Virus record (IMG/VR): IMGVR_UViG_3300010354_000829
Span: 1 to 21,149 of that record
Length of the DNA stretch: 21,149 nt
Strand: one strand, 5' to 3'
Source of the DNA: a virus
Part shown: one piece after another, positions 1-7,107 of the stretch
Layout of the letters: the number at the start of each line of letters is the position of its first letter
Numbering within the stretch: the stretch's first letter is position 1
Position numbers and translations under genes: made by a program
Notes under the pieces: generated by a model
Told to the model about the DNA's origin: nothing
Databases searched by the model: none
Seen by the model: the letters and a program-made list of their open reading frames with translations, nothing else

Positions 1-606
1 AAAGAATTTGTGGATTGTGTACAATATGTATATAATAGAAAAATAAATTTAAAAAAATATGATTTTTATTGGACCCCAGAGGTAGAACACAAACTCAGTC
101 ACAGAGTTGTTATACCATTTCTTTATAAAGATGAAATTGTGGGCTACAGTGCAAGAGCACTTAATTCAGGAATTAAACCTAAATATCACAGTGATCAACC
201 ACCCAATTATGTATTCAACTTAGACAAGCAATTGGCTGCAAATAAGTTTGTAATTGTTTGTGAGGGACCTTTTGATGCAATGAGTATAGATGGGGTGGCA
301 ATATTGAGTAATGATATTAGCGAAACACAGGCTGAATTAATTGAATCATTGGATAAACCAGTGATTGTAGTACCCGATTTTGATCGTCATTTGAATAAAT
401 CCGGAAAAGAAGTTTGGCCAGGTGCGCAATTAATAAGACGAGCTATCGAGTTCGGATGGTCGGTGAGTTTTCCAGTTTGGCGCGAAACCTGTAAAGATGT
501 AAATGAAGCCGTTATTAGATTTGGTAAATTATTTGTTGTAAAATCCATATTGGCGGCTAAAGAATCAAGCAGTCTAAAAATAAAACTACTAAGTAAAATA
601 CTATGA
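1..606 (+). CDS. Toprim-domain DNA primase, 5'-truncated by window edge
   Basis: The frame is open to base 1, so the N-terminal part (zinc-binding and primase-core regions, if present) lies outside the window; an internal GTG at position 10 is not taken as the start. The visible 200 or so residues hold a Toprim-type catalytic fold. Counting from that GTG, these are a strand followed by CEGPFDA with the conserved Glu at about 85, and VVPDFDR with the Asp-x-Asp pair at about 123/125. Before it lies a VVIPFLYKDEIVGYSAR stretch typical of phage and DnaG-like primases that bind the template ahead of Toprim. The enzyme would make RNA primers for lagging-strand synthesis in the phage replisome. Its stop codon overlaps the helicase start (ATGA at 603-606), so primase and helicase are probably translationally coupled and act as a pair, as gp61/gp41 do in T4. 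A topoisomerase-like Toprim protein is less likely given this neighbour. Confidence 0.8.
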   Translation, partial: KEFVDCVQYVYNRKINLKKYDFYWTPEVEHKLSHRVVIPFLYKDEIVGYSARALNSGIKPKYHSDQPPNYVFNLDKQLAANKFVIVCEGPFDAMSIDGVAILSNDISETQAELIESLDKPVIVVPDFDRHLNKSGKEVWPGAQLIRRAIEFGWSVSFPVWRETCKDVNEAVIRFGKLFVVKSILAAKESSSLKIKLLSKIL

Positions 607-2009
607 CACAAAACTATTCTGTAGACCTTCAAAAATTATTTTTGGAAATGATTCTACAAAATACTGAAAGTTATATTCGTATACAGAATATTTTTAATCC
701 AGAAAACTTTGATAGAAGTCTAAAGTCTACAGCCGAGTTTATTAAAACACACGTAGATCAGTATGCTGCTATGCCAAAAGCAGAACAAGTGGCTGCTATT
801 ACACAGGTTGAATTAAAAGCTATACCAGACCTTGGATCTAATCATTACGATTGGTTTATGACTGAATTCGAGTCGTTTACTAAAAGACAGGAACTGGAAC
901 GTGCCATTCTAAAAAGTGCAGACCTAATAGAAAAAGGCGATTATGATCCTGTGGAAAAACTAATTAAAGATGCGGTACAGATTAGTTTAACCAGAGATAT
1001 GGGCACAGATTATTTTGCTGATCCTAGACAAAGACTAATGAAAATTAAGAGCAATAATGGTCAAGTCAGTACAGGTTGGCCCACTATGGATCGAAGATTA
1101 TTCGGTGGTATGAATCGTGGAGAACTAAACATTTTTGCTGGCGGTTCGGGATCGGGCAAAAGTCTTTTTATGCAGAACATAAGTGTAAATTGGATCAGTC
1201 AAGGTCTTAATGGTGTATATATTAGTTTGGAACTTAGTGAAGAACTATGCGCTATGAGGATCGACAGTATGATTGCTAATGTAAGCACAAGAGAAATTTT
1301 TAGAGATTTAGATACAGTAGAAATGAAAGTTAAAATGGCAGGTAAAAAAGCTGGCAGTCTACGTATAAAATATATGCCTGCACAGAGTAATATTAATCAG
1401 ATTCGTAGCTATATTAAAGAACTAGAAGTTCAAACTAATAGTAAAATAGATTTTATTATGGTAGATTATTTGGATCTACTCATGCCTGTTAGTGCAAAAG
1501 TGAGCCCCAATGACCTATTTGTAAAAGACAAATACGTGTCCGAAGAACTACGCAATCTTGCCAAAGAACTTAATGTATTACTAATTACTGCTAGTCAGTT
1601 GAATCGTAGTGCAGTGGAAGAAATTGAATTTGACCACAGTCATATTTCAGGAGGTATCAGTAAGATCAATACTGCTGACAATGTTTTTGGTATTTTTACT
1701 AGTAGAGCAATGCGTGAGCGGGGTCGTTATCAAATACAGTTAATGAAAACTCGAAGCAGTAGCGGTGTTGGACAAAAAGTAGATCTAGACTATGATTTAG
1801 ATACTCTACGTATTACCGATCCTGGAGAGGATGCACAGGGTACCCCTGGACAATTAAGACCACAGACTACTAGTATTATGAATCAAATTAAAACAATCAG
1901 CAGAGTGGAAAGTGATAATCAATCTGATGTGCCAAAATCGTCTGCAGATGTTAACAGTACTAAACTTAAACAAATGCTAGCCGGGTTAAAAACCAGCACA
2001 AATAACTGA
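603..2009 (+). CDS. Replicative DNA helicase, DnaB/gp41 family
   Basis: A 468-residue RecA-fold helicase that would unwind duplex DNA 5' to 3' at the replication fork, driven by NTP hydrolysis. The N-terminal third (about 1-130) is a helical domain like that of DnaB/gp41. The motor domain follows: GWPTMDRRLFGGMNRGEL, then a Walker A loop AGGSGSGKS (Lys about 186), a SLELSEE segment, Walker B ending FIMVDYLDLL (Asp about 288), and a sensor-like LLITASQLNRSA segment near 325-338. This order is diagnostic of the DnaB superfamily (SF4). The length matches T4 gp41 and DnaB. The tail after about residue 420 is polar and low in complexity and may bind partners. The start codon overlaps the primase stop by four bases. 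It is followed by a 46-base gap. Family assignment is firm; the T4 gene number is by analogy. Confidence 0.93.
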   Translation: MTQNYSVDLQKLFLEMILQNTESYIRIQNIFNPENFDRSLKSTAEFIKTHVDQYAAMPKAEQVAAITQVELKAIPDLGSNHYDWFMTEFESFTKRQELERAILKSADLIEKGDYDPVEKLIKDAVQISLTRDMGTDYFADPRQRLMKIKSNNGQVSTGWPTMDRRLFGGMNRGELNIFAGGSGSGKSLFMQNISVNWISQGLNGVYISLELSEELCAMRIDSMIANVSTREIFRDLDTVEMKVKMAGKKAGSLRIKYMPAQSNINQIRSYIKELEVQTNSKIDFIMVDYLDLLMPVSAKVSPNDLFVKDKYVSEELRNLAKELNVLLITASQLNRSAVEEIEFDHSHISGGISKINTADNVFGIFTSRAMRERGRYQIQLMKTRSSSGVGQKVDLDYDLDTLRITDPGEDAQGTPGQLRPQTTSIMNQIKTISRVESDNQSDVPKSSADVNSTKLKQMLAGLKTSTNN

Positions 2010-2027
2010 CCAAAAGAGTATTCTTAG

Positions 2028-2035
2028 AATAAATA
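2028..2035 (+). promoter_or_regulatory. Possible T4-type late promoter box, variant AATAAATA
   Basis: AATAAATA differs by one base from the T4 late consensus TATAAATA and sits in the gap between the helicase gene and the next start (TTG at 2056). It overlaps a six-base inverted repeat, GAATAA/TTATTC (2027-2032 and 2039-2044). Such AT-rich words are common by chance here, so the call rests mainly on its location and on the same word recurring in other gaps. Confidence 0.35.
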
Positions 2036-2055
2036 TAATTATTCCGGAGCATATC

Positions 2056-2307
2056 TTGCAGCGTAAAACTCGCAGTATTTTAGAAGAATTGGAAACCCTT
2101 AGTCTTAACAAAGACAAGACTAATCTGGTAGAAAATAGAGCTGCACACGTAATACAAGGTGCTATAAATCTTTTGACCTTTATAAAAGAAAATTATAGTA
2201 CAGATGTTTCAGAAGAGCTTAAAAAACGATTATTGTTAAGCATAAGAAATGAAAATCAAGAGAAGTTTCAGAAAGGTATTAAAAAATTAAAAAATGCGCC
2301 TAAATGA
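2056..2307 (+). CDS. Small helical protein of unknown function, TTG start
   Basis: An 83-residue, strongly charged, all-helical-looking protein (RSILEELETL..., then two further amphipathic helices and a lysine-rich end). I recognise it as the kind of small conserved protein found beside the helicase in marine T4-like phages, but know no function. TTG is chosen as the start because a GGAG ribosome-binding site (2046-2049) lies six bases upstream and no in-frame ATG offers a comparable site. Its 3' end overlaps the next gene by 14 bases. A role in replication or recombination (for example a small mediator) is possible from position only; a structural role is equally open because the following genes look virion-related. 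Confidence 0.6.
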   Translation: MQRKTRSILEELETLSLNKDKTNLVENRAAHVIQGAINLLTFIKENYSTDVSEELKKRLLLSIRNENQEKFQKGIKKLKNAPK

Positions 2308-2920
2308 AATTACAGCAGCAACTAGTCCTAGAATAGGCACAGTTTTTAAAAGATTGGGGCAGGGTGCTCTTGCATTTTTAGGTAAAAAATACGATCCAAA
2401 CGATCCCGGAGTACAGCAAAGTTTCGAAGAGGATTTTTTTAAAAATCTTGATAGAACCAGCTATCAAGAATTTATGAAACAAAAATATGAGGCTGGTTTA
2501 CTTACAGGCCAATGGCCTTATAGATTAGTCCCCAATTCAGCACAAGGTCAAAATGAAGCTAGCGTTTCTTCCACTCTAGCAGAATTTGCTAGTGAGTTTT
2601 TCCTAGGAAGAACTTATGGTAGTTATTTACTGCCAAACGAACAACAGGAAATGATTGCGGCTATACAGAATTATAAAGAAGTTAATACATTCAGTCAGGT
2701 TAAAACTGCATTGGCTAAATTATCTGCCAAATATGAAGAACTATATGCAAAATCTAAAGCTACCCCCAAAGTTAATATTCAATTAGTGCAGCAACTTGCT
2801 AATTCAATTAATCAAATTGGTTCTGCTCATCCCCAATTTAAAGACCTTATTGTTAACGAATTACGAATGAGTATATCTAGATATATGCCATATAGAGGCG
2901 GTAGAGGTACTTTTAGATGA
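2294..2920 (+). CDS. Unknown phage protein with putative capsid-targeting leader
   Basis: 208 residues, no recognised domain. It begins MRLNEITAA, with L-N-E at residues 3-5, a match to the (L/I)-x-E prohead-protease cleavage motif of T4. The same type of start recurs in four nearby genes. The body has a basic, Gly-rich segment (about 14-35), then a mostly helical, polar region with many Gln/Lys/Glu, and a Gly/Arg-rich end (YRGGRGTFR). No membrane segment is visible. It overlaps the previous gene by 14 bases and the next by four (ATGA), so it is part of a coupled run. Inference: a protein placed inside the prohead, possibly a core or internal protein injected with DNA. There is no sequence evidence for an enzymatic activity. 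Confidence 0.65.
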   Translation: MRLNEITAATSPRIGTVFKRLGQGALAFLGKKYDPNDPGVQQSFEEDFFKNLDRTSYQEFMKQKYEAGLLTGQWPYRLVPNSAQGQNEASVSSTLAEFASEFFLGRTYGSYLLPNEQQEMIAAIQNYKEVNTFSQVKTALAKLSAKYEELYAKSKATPKVNIQLVQQLANSINQIGSAHPQFKDLIVNELRMSISRYMPYRGGRGTFR

Positions 2921-3189
2921 GAATAAATGATATTTTAACTGAAGCTCCCAATTTCGCTACACAACCTATCCCTGGTAGTAGTTCTGGACTAATTATGCCT
3001 GCAGGAGCAAGAACTGCAAATAAACCTTCATCCGCAGCAGGCGAAACAACACCACCTTCGGGCGAAACAGAAGGCAGTATTGATACAAAAAATTCAGAGC
3101 TTAGTAATCAATTCTATCAATTATTGAATCAAATACGTTATTTAGATTATGATAATTCCCTTGCCCTGTTAAACTTATTGACCAAATAA
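2917..3189 (+). CDS. Small protein with putative capsid-targeting leader
   Basis: 90 residues in three parts: a leader MRINDILTEAPN, with L-T-E at residues 7-9 fitting the T4 prohead-protease consensus; a low-complexity linker rich in Ser, Gly, Thr, Pro and Ala (about 15-58); and a C-terminal amphipathic helix pair (about 60-90) rich in Leu, Asn and Gln. The start codon overlaps the previous stop (ATGA at 2917-2920), and the next gene begins one base after its stop. I do not recognise a family. The design (cleavable leader, flexible linker, short helical module) fits a prohead core or internal-protein role; this is inference from layout. Confidence 0.6.
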   Translation: MRINDILTEAPNFATQPIPGSSSGLIMPAGARTANKPSSAAGETTPPSGETEGSIDTKNSELSNQFYQLLNQIRYLDYDNSLALLNLLTK

Positions 3190-3190
3190 T

Positions 3191-4369
3191 ATGCGTATAT
3201 TTGAACTAAATGAATCTACAGAATTAGGTAAAGCACATCTAACTCATTTTGAGGATGCTATTATTCTACAGGGATCACAAGGGGCCGAAAAAGCTTTACA
3301 AACTCTGGAATCTATTCTACAACATCCTAATACTGTAACAGAAAAGTTTGATGGTTATCCTGCACTAATATTTGGACATGATCTAAATGGTCAATTTAGT
3401 GTAGTGGATAAACATATGTTTGATCAGGGGGTGTTACCTGCCAGTCCACAAGACTTTATTCAACACGATATTAATAGAGGTGCGGATAGATCAAATTTAC
3501 ATTACATAATTAATAATATTTGGAATCCTCTACGTCAGGCTAGTGCCAATTCCAAAGGATTCTATTGGGGTGATTTATTATTAGGTTATACACCAAAACC
3601 AGAAAATGGAAAATATGTTTTTCAACCTAACCCCAATGGTATTAGATATGAAGTACAAGAAAATTCAGCCTTGGGTAACTACATAGGTAGTAAAGTGGCC
3701 ACAATTGCAGTTCATCAATATATAGATCCGGGTACTTATTTTAATATACAACAGCAAAATCAATTAGCAAAAAGTTCGGGAAAAAGAATAAAAAAATTAA
3801 AAGCTACAGATTATGCAATTAGTCTTAATGGCGGGTTAGGGGAACTAAGAACTGATACTAAAATAGGTATATTGCCCAGTAGATTACCAGTTACTCCATC
3901 TTTACAATTGGATGCAAGATATCTCAATCAACTTAGATCCCAATTACAAAGATACGGTGACTATATTGATATATTGTTAACTGGTAGTCCTGTTAGCGAT
4001 AATGTGTTTAAAGAAACATATCTAATGAAATATATTAATTTTAAAGTCAGACAACGTGACCTAAACGTATCCGCTGATGAGTTTATACAGTATGTTAATA
4101 ATTTTATTCCAATGTCTGATATAGTTAGAGCTAAAATGTTAGACTTTTTATCTAGAAGTAGACCGCATTTAAACATTTTATTTGCAATGTGGCGTGCATT
4201 ATATGCTGTTAAGTTGTCATTATATAGACAGATGAATCGTGCAGCTCAACAAAGTCCTCTTATTGGATATTTAAAATCGGGACAACGAAGTCAAGAAGGA
4301 TTTGTGGCTCAGGGGTATAAATTTATTGATAGACCAAAATTTAGTGCTCAGAACCTCGAGGGCAGATAA
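3191..4369 (+). CDS. DUF6267-like protein with KxDG nucleotidyltransferase signature and putative capsid-targeting leader
   Basis: 392 residues. After a leader MRIFELNESTELG (L-N-E at 6-8) comes HLTHFEDAIILQGSQGA, then TEKFDGYPALIFG with a K-x-D-G motif (Lys about 52, Asp 54). That motif is the signature of covalent nucleotidyltransferases (ATP-dependent DNA/RNA ligases, capping enzymes), where Lys forms the nucleotidyl adduct. Further matches are GFYWGDLLLGY (about 123-133), FQPNPNGIRYEV, and, near the C-terminus, EGFVAQGYKFIDR (Glu about 369, Lys about 377), placed like ligase motifs IV and V. From memory, this layout matches an uncharacterised phage family (DUF6267) common in marine myoviruses, often with the same kind of leader. 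The order of motifs is seen directly; ligase or nucleotidyl-transfer activity is inferred. It ends 59 bases before the next gene, in a gap with a late promoter. Confidence 0.7.
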   Translation: MRIFELNESTELGKAHLTHFEDAIILQGSQGAEKALQTLESILQHPNTVTEKFDGYPALIFGHDLNGQFSVVDKHMFDQGVLPASPQDFIQHDINRGADRSNLHYIINNIWNPLRQASANSKGFYWGDLLLGYTPKPENGKYVFQPNPNGIRYEVQENSALGNYIGSKVATIAVHQYIDPGTYFNIQQQNQLAKSSGKRIKKLKATDYAISLNGGLGELRTDTKIGILPSRLPVTPSLQLDARYLNQLRSQLQRYGDYIDILLTGSPVSDNVFKETYLMKYINFKVRQRDLNVSADEFIQYVNNFIPMSDIVRAKMLDFLSRSRPHLNILFAMWRALYAVKLSLYRQMNRAAQQSPLIGYLKSGQRSQEGFVAQGYKFIDRPKFSAQNLEGR

Positions 4370-4381
4370 ATTTCATTTTGG

Positions 4382-4389
4382 TATAAATA
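4382..4389 (+). promoter_or_regulatory. T4-type late promoter
   Basis: A perfect TATAAATA box in the 59-base gap upstream of the small structural gene starting at 4429. T4-like phages read late genes from this box using a phage sigma factor (gp55 type). The leader that follows carries AAGAGGAAAA as a strong ribosome-binding site. The gene behind it ends in a strong terminator, giving a compact, probably highly expressed single-gene unit. Confidence 0.75.
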
Positions 4390-4428
4390 AAGTTATGCGG
4401 AAACGCAAACTTTTAAGAGGAAAATAAA

Positions 4429-4851
4429 ATGGCAGTTTTTACACGTACAAATGGTAATGCACAAAACGTAGTTAGCGTTGGCAATATCGCTCTTAGCACA
4501 GAAGCCAGTTCACTTGGTGTGCCTGTCAGCACTGGTATTGGTAAGCCAATCCAGGCTTTTTCGGTTAATGCTAATGTTGCTTTTACAACAGCATTAGGAA
4601 CCGGTGAAGCAGTTGAAGCAATTCTTCGCACAATTGGTCTAAACAGTACACTACTTGCATATCAAGTAAGCAGTGCTGGAATTGGTGGCATCACTAACGG
4701 TCTTATCAGTGTTGTTATCGAGGATAGTAGCTGGAATGCAACAGATTTAGAAGCTAATATTGTTGCACTTGGAACAGTAAGCGGTGTTAACTTAACTGGT
4801 GTTAAAGTTGCACAGCCTGGTCTTAAGTTTGTAACTACAGCTGGTAACTAA
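4429..4851 (+). CDS. Small probable virion structural protein, likely abundant
   Basis: 140 residues starting MAVFTRTNGNAQ. It is rich in Ala, Gly, Val, Thr and Ser, with very few charged residues and alternating hydrophobic segments, suggesting a beta-rich coat, decoration or tail-type protein. From memory, proteins with an M-A-x-F-T-R-T-N-G start are recurrent unannotated structural proteins of marine T4-like phages. The genetic setting supports high expression: a perfect late promoter, a strong AGAGG ribosome-binding site seven to ten bases before ATG, its own terminator, and more use of C-ending and G-containing codons (GGC, GTT, CTT, CGC) than its neighbours. No signal peptide or membrane segment. 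Exact role (capsid decoration or other) is not determinable from sequence alone. Confidence 0.65.
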   Translation: MAVFTRTNGNAQNVVSVGNIALSTEASSLGVPVSTGIGKPIQAFSVNANVAFTTALGTGEAVEAILRTIGLNSTLLAYQVSSAGIGGITNGLISVVIEDSSWNATDLEANIVALGTVSGVNLTGVKVAQPGLKFVTTAGN

Positions 4852-4871
4852 TAAGATATTATATATCTTAT
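4851..4871 (+). repeat. Perfect 9-bp inverted repeat directly after the stop codon
   Basis: ATAAGATAT (4851-4859) and ATATCTTAT (4863-4871) form a perfect stem with a three-base loop. The hairpin begins at the last base of the stop codon and lies four bases before the terminator hairpin. An RNA hairpin here could block 3' exonucleases or stabilise the message. Confidence 0.6.
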
Positions 4872-4874
4872 CCC

Positions 4875-4904
4875 AAAAGGCAGCATATGCTGCCTTTTCT
4901 TTTG
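4875..4904 (+). terminator. Rho-independent terminator
   Basis: Bases 4875-4898 are a perfect 24-base palindrome (core GGCAGCATATGCTGCC with A4/T4 flanks), followed by CTTTT. As RNA this is a G+C-rich stem of about eight to ten pairs with a short loop and a U-rich tail, the classic intrinsic terminator. It ends the transcript of the structural gene at 4429-4851. Confidence 0.9.
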
Positions 4905-4923
4905 ACTAACATTTCTGTCACTT

Positions 4924-4931
4924 AATAAATA
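4924..4931 (+). promoter_or_regulatory. Probable late promoter box, variant AATAAATA
   Basis: AATAAATA lies just downstream of the terminator and 20 bases before the next start codon, with an AGGAA ribosome-binding site between (4940-4944). One mismatch to the T4 late consensus. A promoter is expected here because transcription from upstream is terminated. Confidence 0.5.
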
Positions 4932-4950
4932 ATACAAACAGGAATTTATT

Positions 4951-5229
4951 ATGCCACAGGGTCCTAGCGAAATTGAAAAACATAATTTAGAGGCTCACGT
5001 AGAGTTATGTGCCGAAAGGTATAAAAGTTTAGAAGACAAATTAAATAGAGTTCACGCCAGATTAGAGGATCTAGAATCTCACGTTATTAGTATAAGAGAT
5101 AGTTTATCTAATAAAACAGCTAATTTAAGTTCTGGAATTAACAAGCAAATAATTGCAATAGGAACTAGCATAATAGGAGTTTTATTAGCTGCTAATGTAA
5201 CCTTGATAGTTAATCTTATTAACAAATGA
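4951..5229 (+). CDS. Small coiled-coil protein with C-terminal membrane segment
   Basis: 92 residues. Residues 1-65 are a charged, heptad-like helix (HNLEAHVELCAERYKSLEDK, then LNRVHARLEDLESHV). Residues about 66-88 are a single hydrophobic segment (IIAIGTSIIGVLLAANVTLIV), followed by a short polar end. This is the architecture of XhlA/DUF7201-type small phage membrane proteins and of some holin partners; the HNLEAHV-x-LC pattern is one I associate with that phage family. It could help in lysis or anchor a complex at the membrane, but it is far from the cell-wall hydrolase at 17592, so a lysis role is only a possibility. ATG is preceded by AGGAA. Its stop overlaps the next start (ATGA). Confidence 0.6.
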   Translation: MPQGPSEIEKHNLEAHVELCAERYKSLEDKLNRVHARLEDLESHVISIRDSLSNKTANLSSGINKQIIAIGTSIIGVLLAANVTLIVNLINK

Positions 5230-5441
5230 AAATAGTAGAATTAACCAAAAAGAATCTGACTGTTTACATCAATAATGAAGAGTCGGAATTACTAAAAGAA
5301 TTTAATGATGAAAATCCTATTTGGCTTAAACGTGAGCTTAATGATAGACAACAAATTATTGCTAATCAACTTGTACACAAAGATATTTTAAAAAGAATTA
5401 AACATGAAGGCAGAATCGCTTACAAAAAAACAATTAGGTGA
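5226..5441 (+). CDS. Unknown small charged protein
   Basis: 71 residues, highly charged (many Lys, Glu, Asn), with no recognised domain. It begins MKIVELTKKN, similar in look to neighbouring leaders but lacking a clear (L/I)-x-E site near the N-terminus. Most of the body looks helical. It overlaps the previous gene by four bases and the next by 38 bases, so it is embedded in a coupled run and is likely translated. No function can be assigned. Confidence 0.5.
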   Translation: MKIVELTKKNLTVYINNEESELLKEFNDENPIWLKRELNDRQQIIANQLVHKDILKRIKHEGRIAYKKTIR

Positions 5442-5910
5442 ATTGCTAGTAGGATTAGCAATCGATAAATTAGAATTTTGGGCCAAAAAAGAAATTGATT
5501 TTTTGACTTACAATTATAAAAAGGTAGTCTGCTTACCATTAACTAAAAATTCTTGGCTTGTTGGCAAGTATAAAGTTGTTAAAAAGGATCAGGAATATGT
5601 TATATATGACGACAATAAGCCTAAATACAAATTCCAAAACAACAGAGCAGTGTTTGTCTATTGCGTATTAGATAAGTTAAGGATACACGGTTTAAGTAAT
5701 CAGATATTACTTAACGATCAACTAATAAACAGATTAGCAAACGAACTGAATACATTAGAATTTAAAAGAAAAATCTATAATAAAAGGAATAACGATAAGT
5801 TTTTCATAATTGATTCGAGATTAAGTGAGGTTAAATTAAAATTGGATCAGGCTAAAAAAGATTTGGAGAAAAACTTACTTTCGGCTAAATATTTAAAAGT
5901 TTGGGACTAA
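5404..5910 (+). CDS. Unknown phage protein
   Basis: 168 residues, basic (rich in Lys) and with many Leu, Asn and Tyr. Residues 1-35 look helical. A middle stretch (about 40-95) has alternating hydrophobic and polar residues suggesting a small beta domain (NSWLVGKYKVVKKDQEYVIY). The C-terminal 60 residues are a long charged helix, probably coiled coil (SEVKLKLDQAKKDLEKNL). No catalytic motif or membrane segment is seen. Its start lies 38 bases inside the upstream gene, and the next gene begins three bases after its stop. Position between probable capsid-interior proteins suggests a virion or assembly role, which is inference only. Confidence 0.55.
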   Translation: MKAESLTKKQLGELLVGLAIDKLEFWAKKEIDFLTYNYKKVVCLPLTKNSWLVGKYKVVKKDQEYVIYDDNKPKYKFQNNRAVFVYCVLDKLRIHGLSNQILLNDQLINRLANELNTLEFKRKIYNKRNNDKFFIIDSRLSEVKLKLDQAKKDLEKNLLSAKYLKVWD

Positions 5911-5913
5911 CAT

Positions 5914-6591
5914 ATGATTCTTAATGAACTAAATTATAATAAACAACGTAAGTTGAATGCACTATTAGAAAGTCGTTTTGGTGCTAAAATTAATTTTTCT
6001 AAACTTAGTTTAGATAAAGCACAACGTCTTGAAGAAAATATTACTCGCCATCTTAAAGACTTAAGAATGTCACAGGGTACTGCTAACCTTCAAAAAAATC
6101 CAAAATACATGGAAATGTTAATGGTTAAAGAGGGACTTAATGAGTGGATTAAAAATCATCAAAAATTACTAGAAGGTAAATTAGAAGCAGCAGAGGTAGC
6201 ATTAGCAGCCAAAGATATGGTAGATAGTTTACAGAACATGATCGAAGATGCTAGCAAAATGCTTAACGAACAACTGCCGCCTCTAGTAGATACTATACGT
6301 GATCAATTAGGACCCGAACAGGCAGATTCATATCAAGGTATGACATCTGGTTCATTACAGACTCTATTAGATAATTTAAAAAGTGCAAGAGAAAGTTTAG
6401 ATCAAGGTGCTCGTTTACTAGCAGGAGATGAAACAGCGGCAATGGCAGGTGCTGAAGGAACATCACCACCAATGCCTGGTATGGATTTACCCCCTCCCGA
6501 ACTAGGTGCTGATCAAGATCTAAATGCTGAACTTGCACAATCAGATGCCGCAGTGGGCGGAGCAAAAGTAGCAGGAAGAGCAAAAAGATAA
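5914..6591 (+). CDS. Probable capsid-core or scaffold-like protein with putative targeting leader
   Basis: 225 residues. It begins MILNELNYNKQRKLN (L-N-E at 3-5). Residues about 20-190 are long amphipathic helices with strong acidic/basic patterning (RLEENITRHLKDLR, KDMVDSLQNMIEDASKML). The tail from about 175 is Ala/Gly/Pro/Met-rich and acidic (MPGMDLPPPELGAD), ending basic. I recall the LNxLLExR-(F/Y)-G start and the DMVDSLQxM(I/V)E segment from a conserved structural protein family of marine T4-like phages, without a settled function. The helical, charged make-up resembles prohead core/scaffold proteins. The stop overlaps the next start (TAATG), and the next gene also carries a leader and a Pro/Met-rich acidic tail, suggesting the two act together. 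Confidence 0.6.
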   Translation: MILNELNYNKQRKLNALLESRFGAKINFSKLSLDKAQRLEENITRHLKDLRMSQGTANLQKNPKYMEMLMVKEGLNEWIKNHQKLLEGKLEAAEVALAAKDMVDSLQNMIEDASKMLNEQLPPLVDTIRDQLGPEQADSYQGMTSGSLQTLLDNLKSARESLDQGARLLAGDETAAMAGAEGTSPPMPGMDLPPPELGADQDLNAELAQSDAAVGGAKVAGRAKR

Positions 6592-7106
6592 TGCGTTTTT
6601 ATGAATTTGCGCATCAGCTTCGAGAAGAAGCTGATACTGCATCAGTAGACACTCTTATTTCAGTTCTAAATAATTTGCAATTTAGAATGAGTAAAGAGGG
6701 TGCAGATACTCCTGTTTCTAAAGACACAATTATTAACCTGGTCAGAAACAGCGGTGTGCCCAGTTTTGATGAAAGCGATCTTAGACAGGCTTGGGATAAT
6801 AGTTTAGCTGTAAGAAATTTAATAAAAGAGCCTAATAAAGATGAAGAAAGTATTAGCTTCATGAAGGGCGAAGAATATCAACCACCAGATGAATTAGGTT
6901 TGGATCAACCCTTGGATATGCCTACACCTGAGATGCAAGGAACCTTACCTCCAGGAATGGAAATGCCTATAGACCAACCCGGTCTAGTAGGGCAAGATAC
7001 TAGTGTGATGCCAACTACCAGTGGCGGTCCACCAGAAGGGCCCACTGGAGATAGACAAACAGTAAGTCAAATGGCCGATAGAGCTTTACGAAGAAGAAAC
7101 AAATAA
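6591..7106 (+). CDS. Unknown protein with putative capsid-targeting leader
   Basis: 171 residues. The start is MRFYEFAHQLREEAD, with L-R-E at 10-12. Residues 16-85 form a compact helical region (VDTLISVLNNLQFRM... and FDESDLRQAWDNSLAVRNL). The rest (about 95-160) is low complexity, rich in Pro, Gly, Met, Gln and Asp, with a short basic end (ALRRRNK). It resembles, from memory, short MR(I/F)-x-EF-starting proteins that sit next to the preceding family in marine T4-like phages. It is joined to the upstream gene by a one-base TAATG overlap. One base separates its stop from the stop of the convergent erpA gene, with no terminator between them. Confidence 0.58.
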   Translation: MRFYEFAHQLREEADTASVDTLISVLNNLQFRMSKEGADTPVSKDTIINLVRNSGVPSFDESDLRQAWDNSLAVRNLIKEPNKDEESISFMKGEEYQPPDELGLDQPLDMPTPEMQGTLPPGMEMPIDQPGLVGQDTSVMPTTSGGPPEGPTGDRQTVSQMADRALRRRNK

Positions 7107-7107
7107 C

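Noticed and set aside
2027-2044. Inverted repeat GAATAA/TTATTC as a terminator of the helicase gene
   Set aside because: Stem is only six A/T-rich pairs with no U tract; it more likely reflects the AT-rich promoter-like box there.
6293-6583. 96-codon, Leu-rich minus-strand frame that looks hydrophobic
   Set aside because: It is the reverse of the Pro/Ala/Gly-rich tail of the + strand gene at 5914-6591; no start signal or sensible membrane topology.
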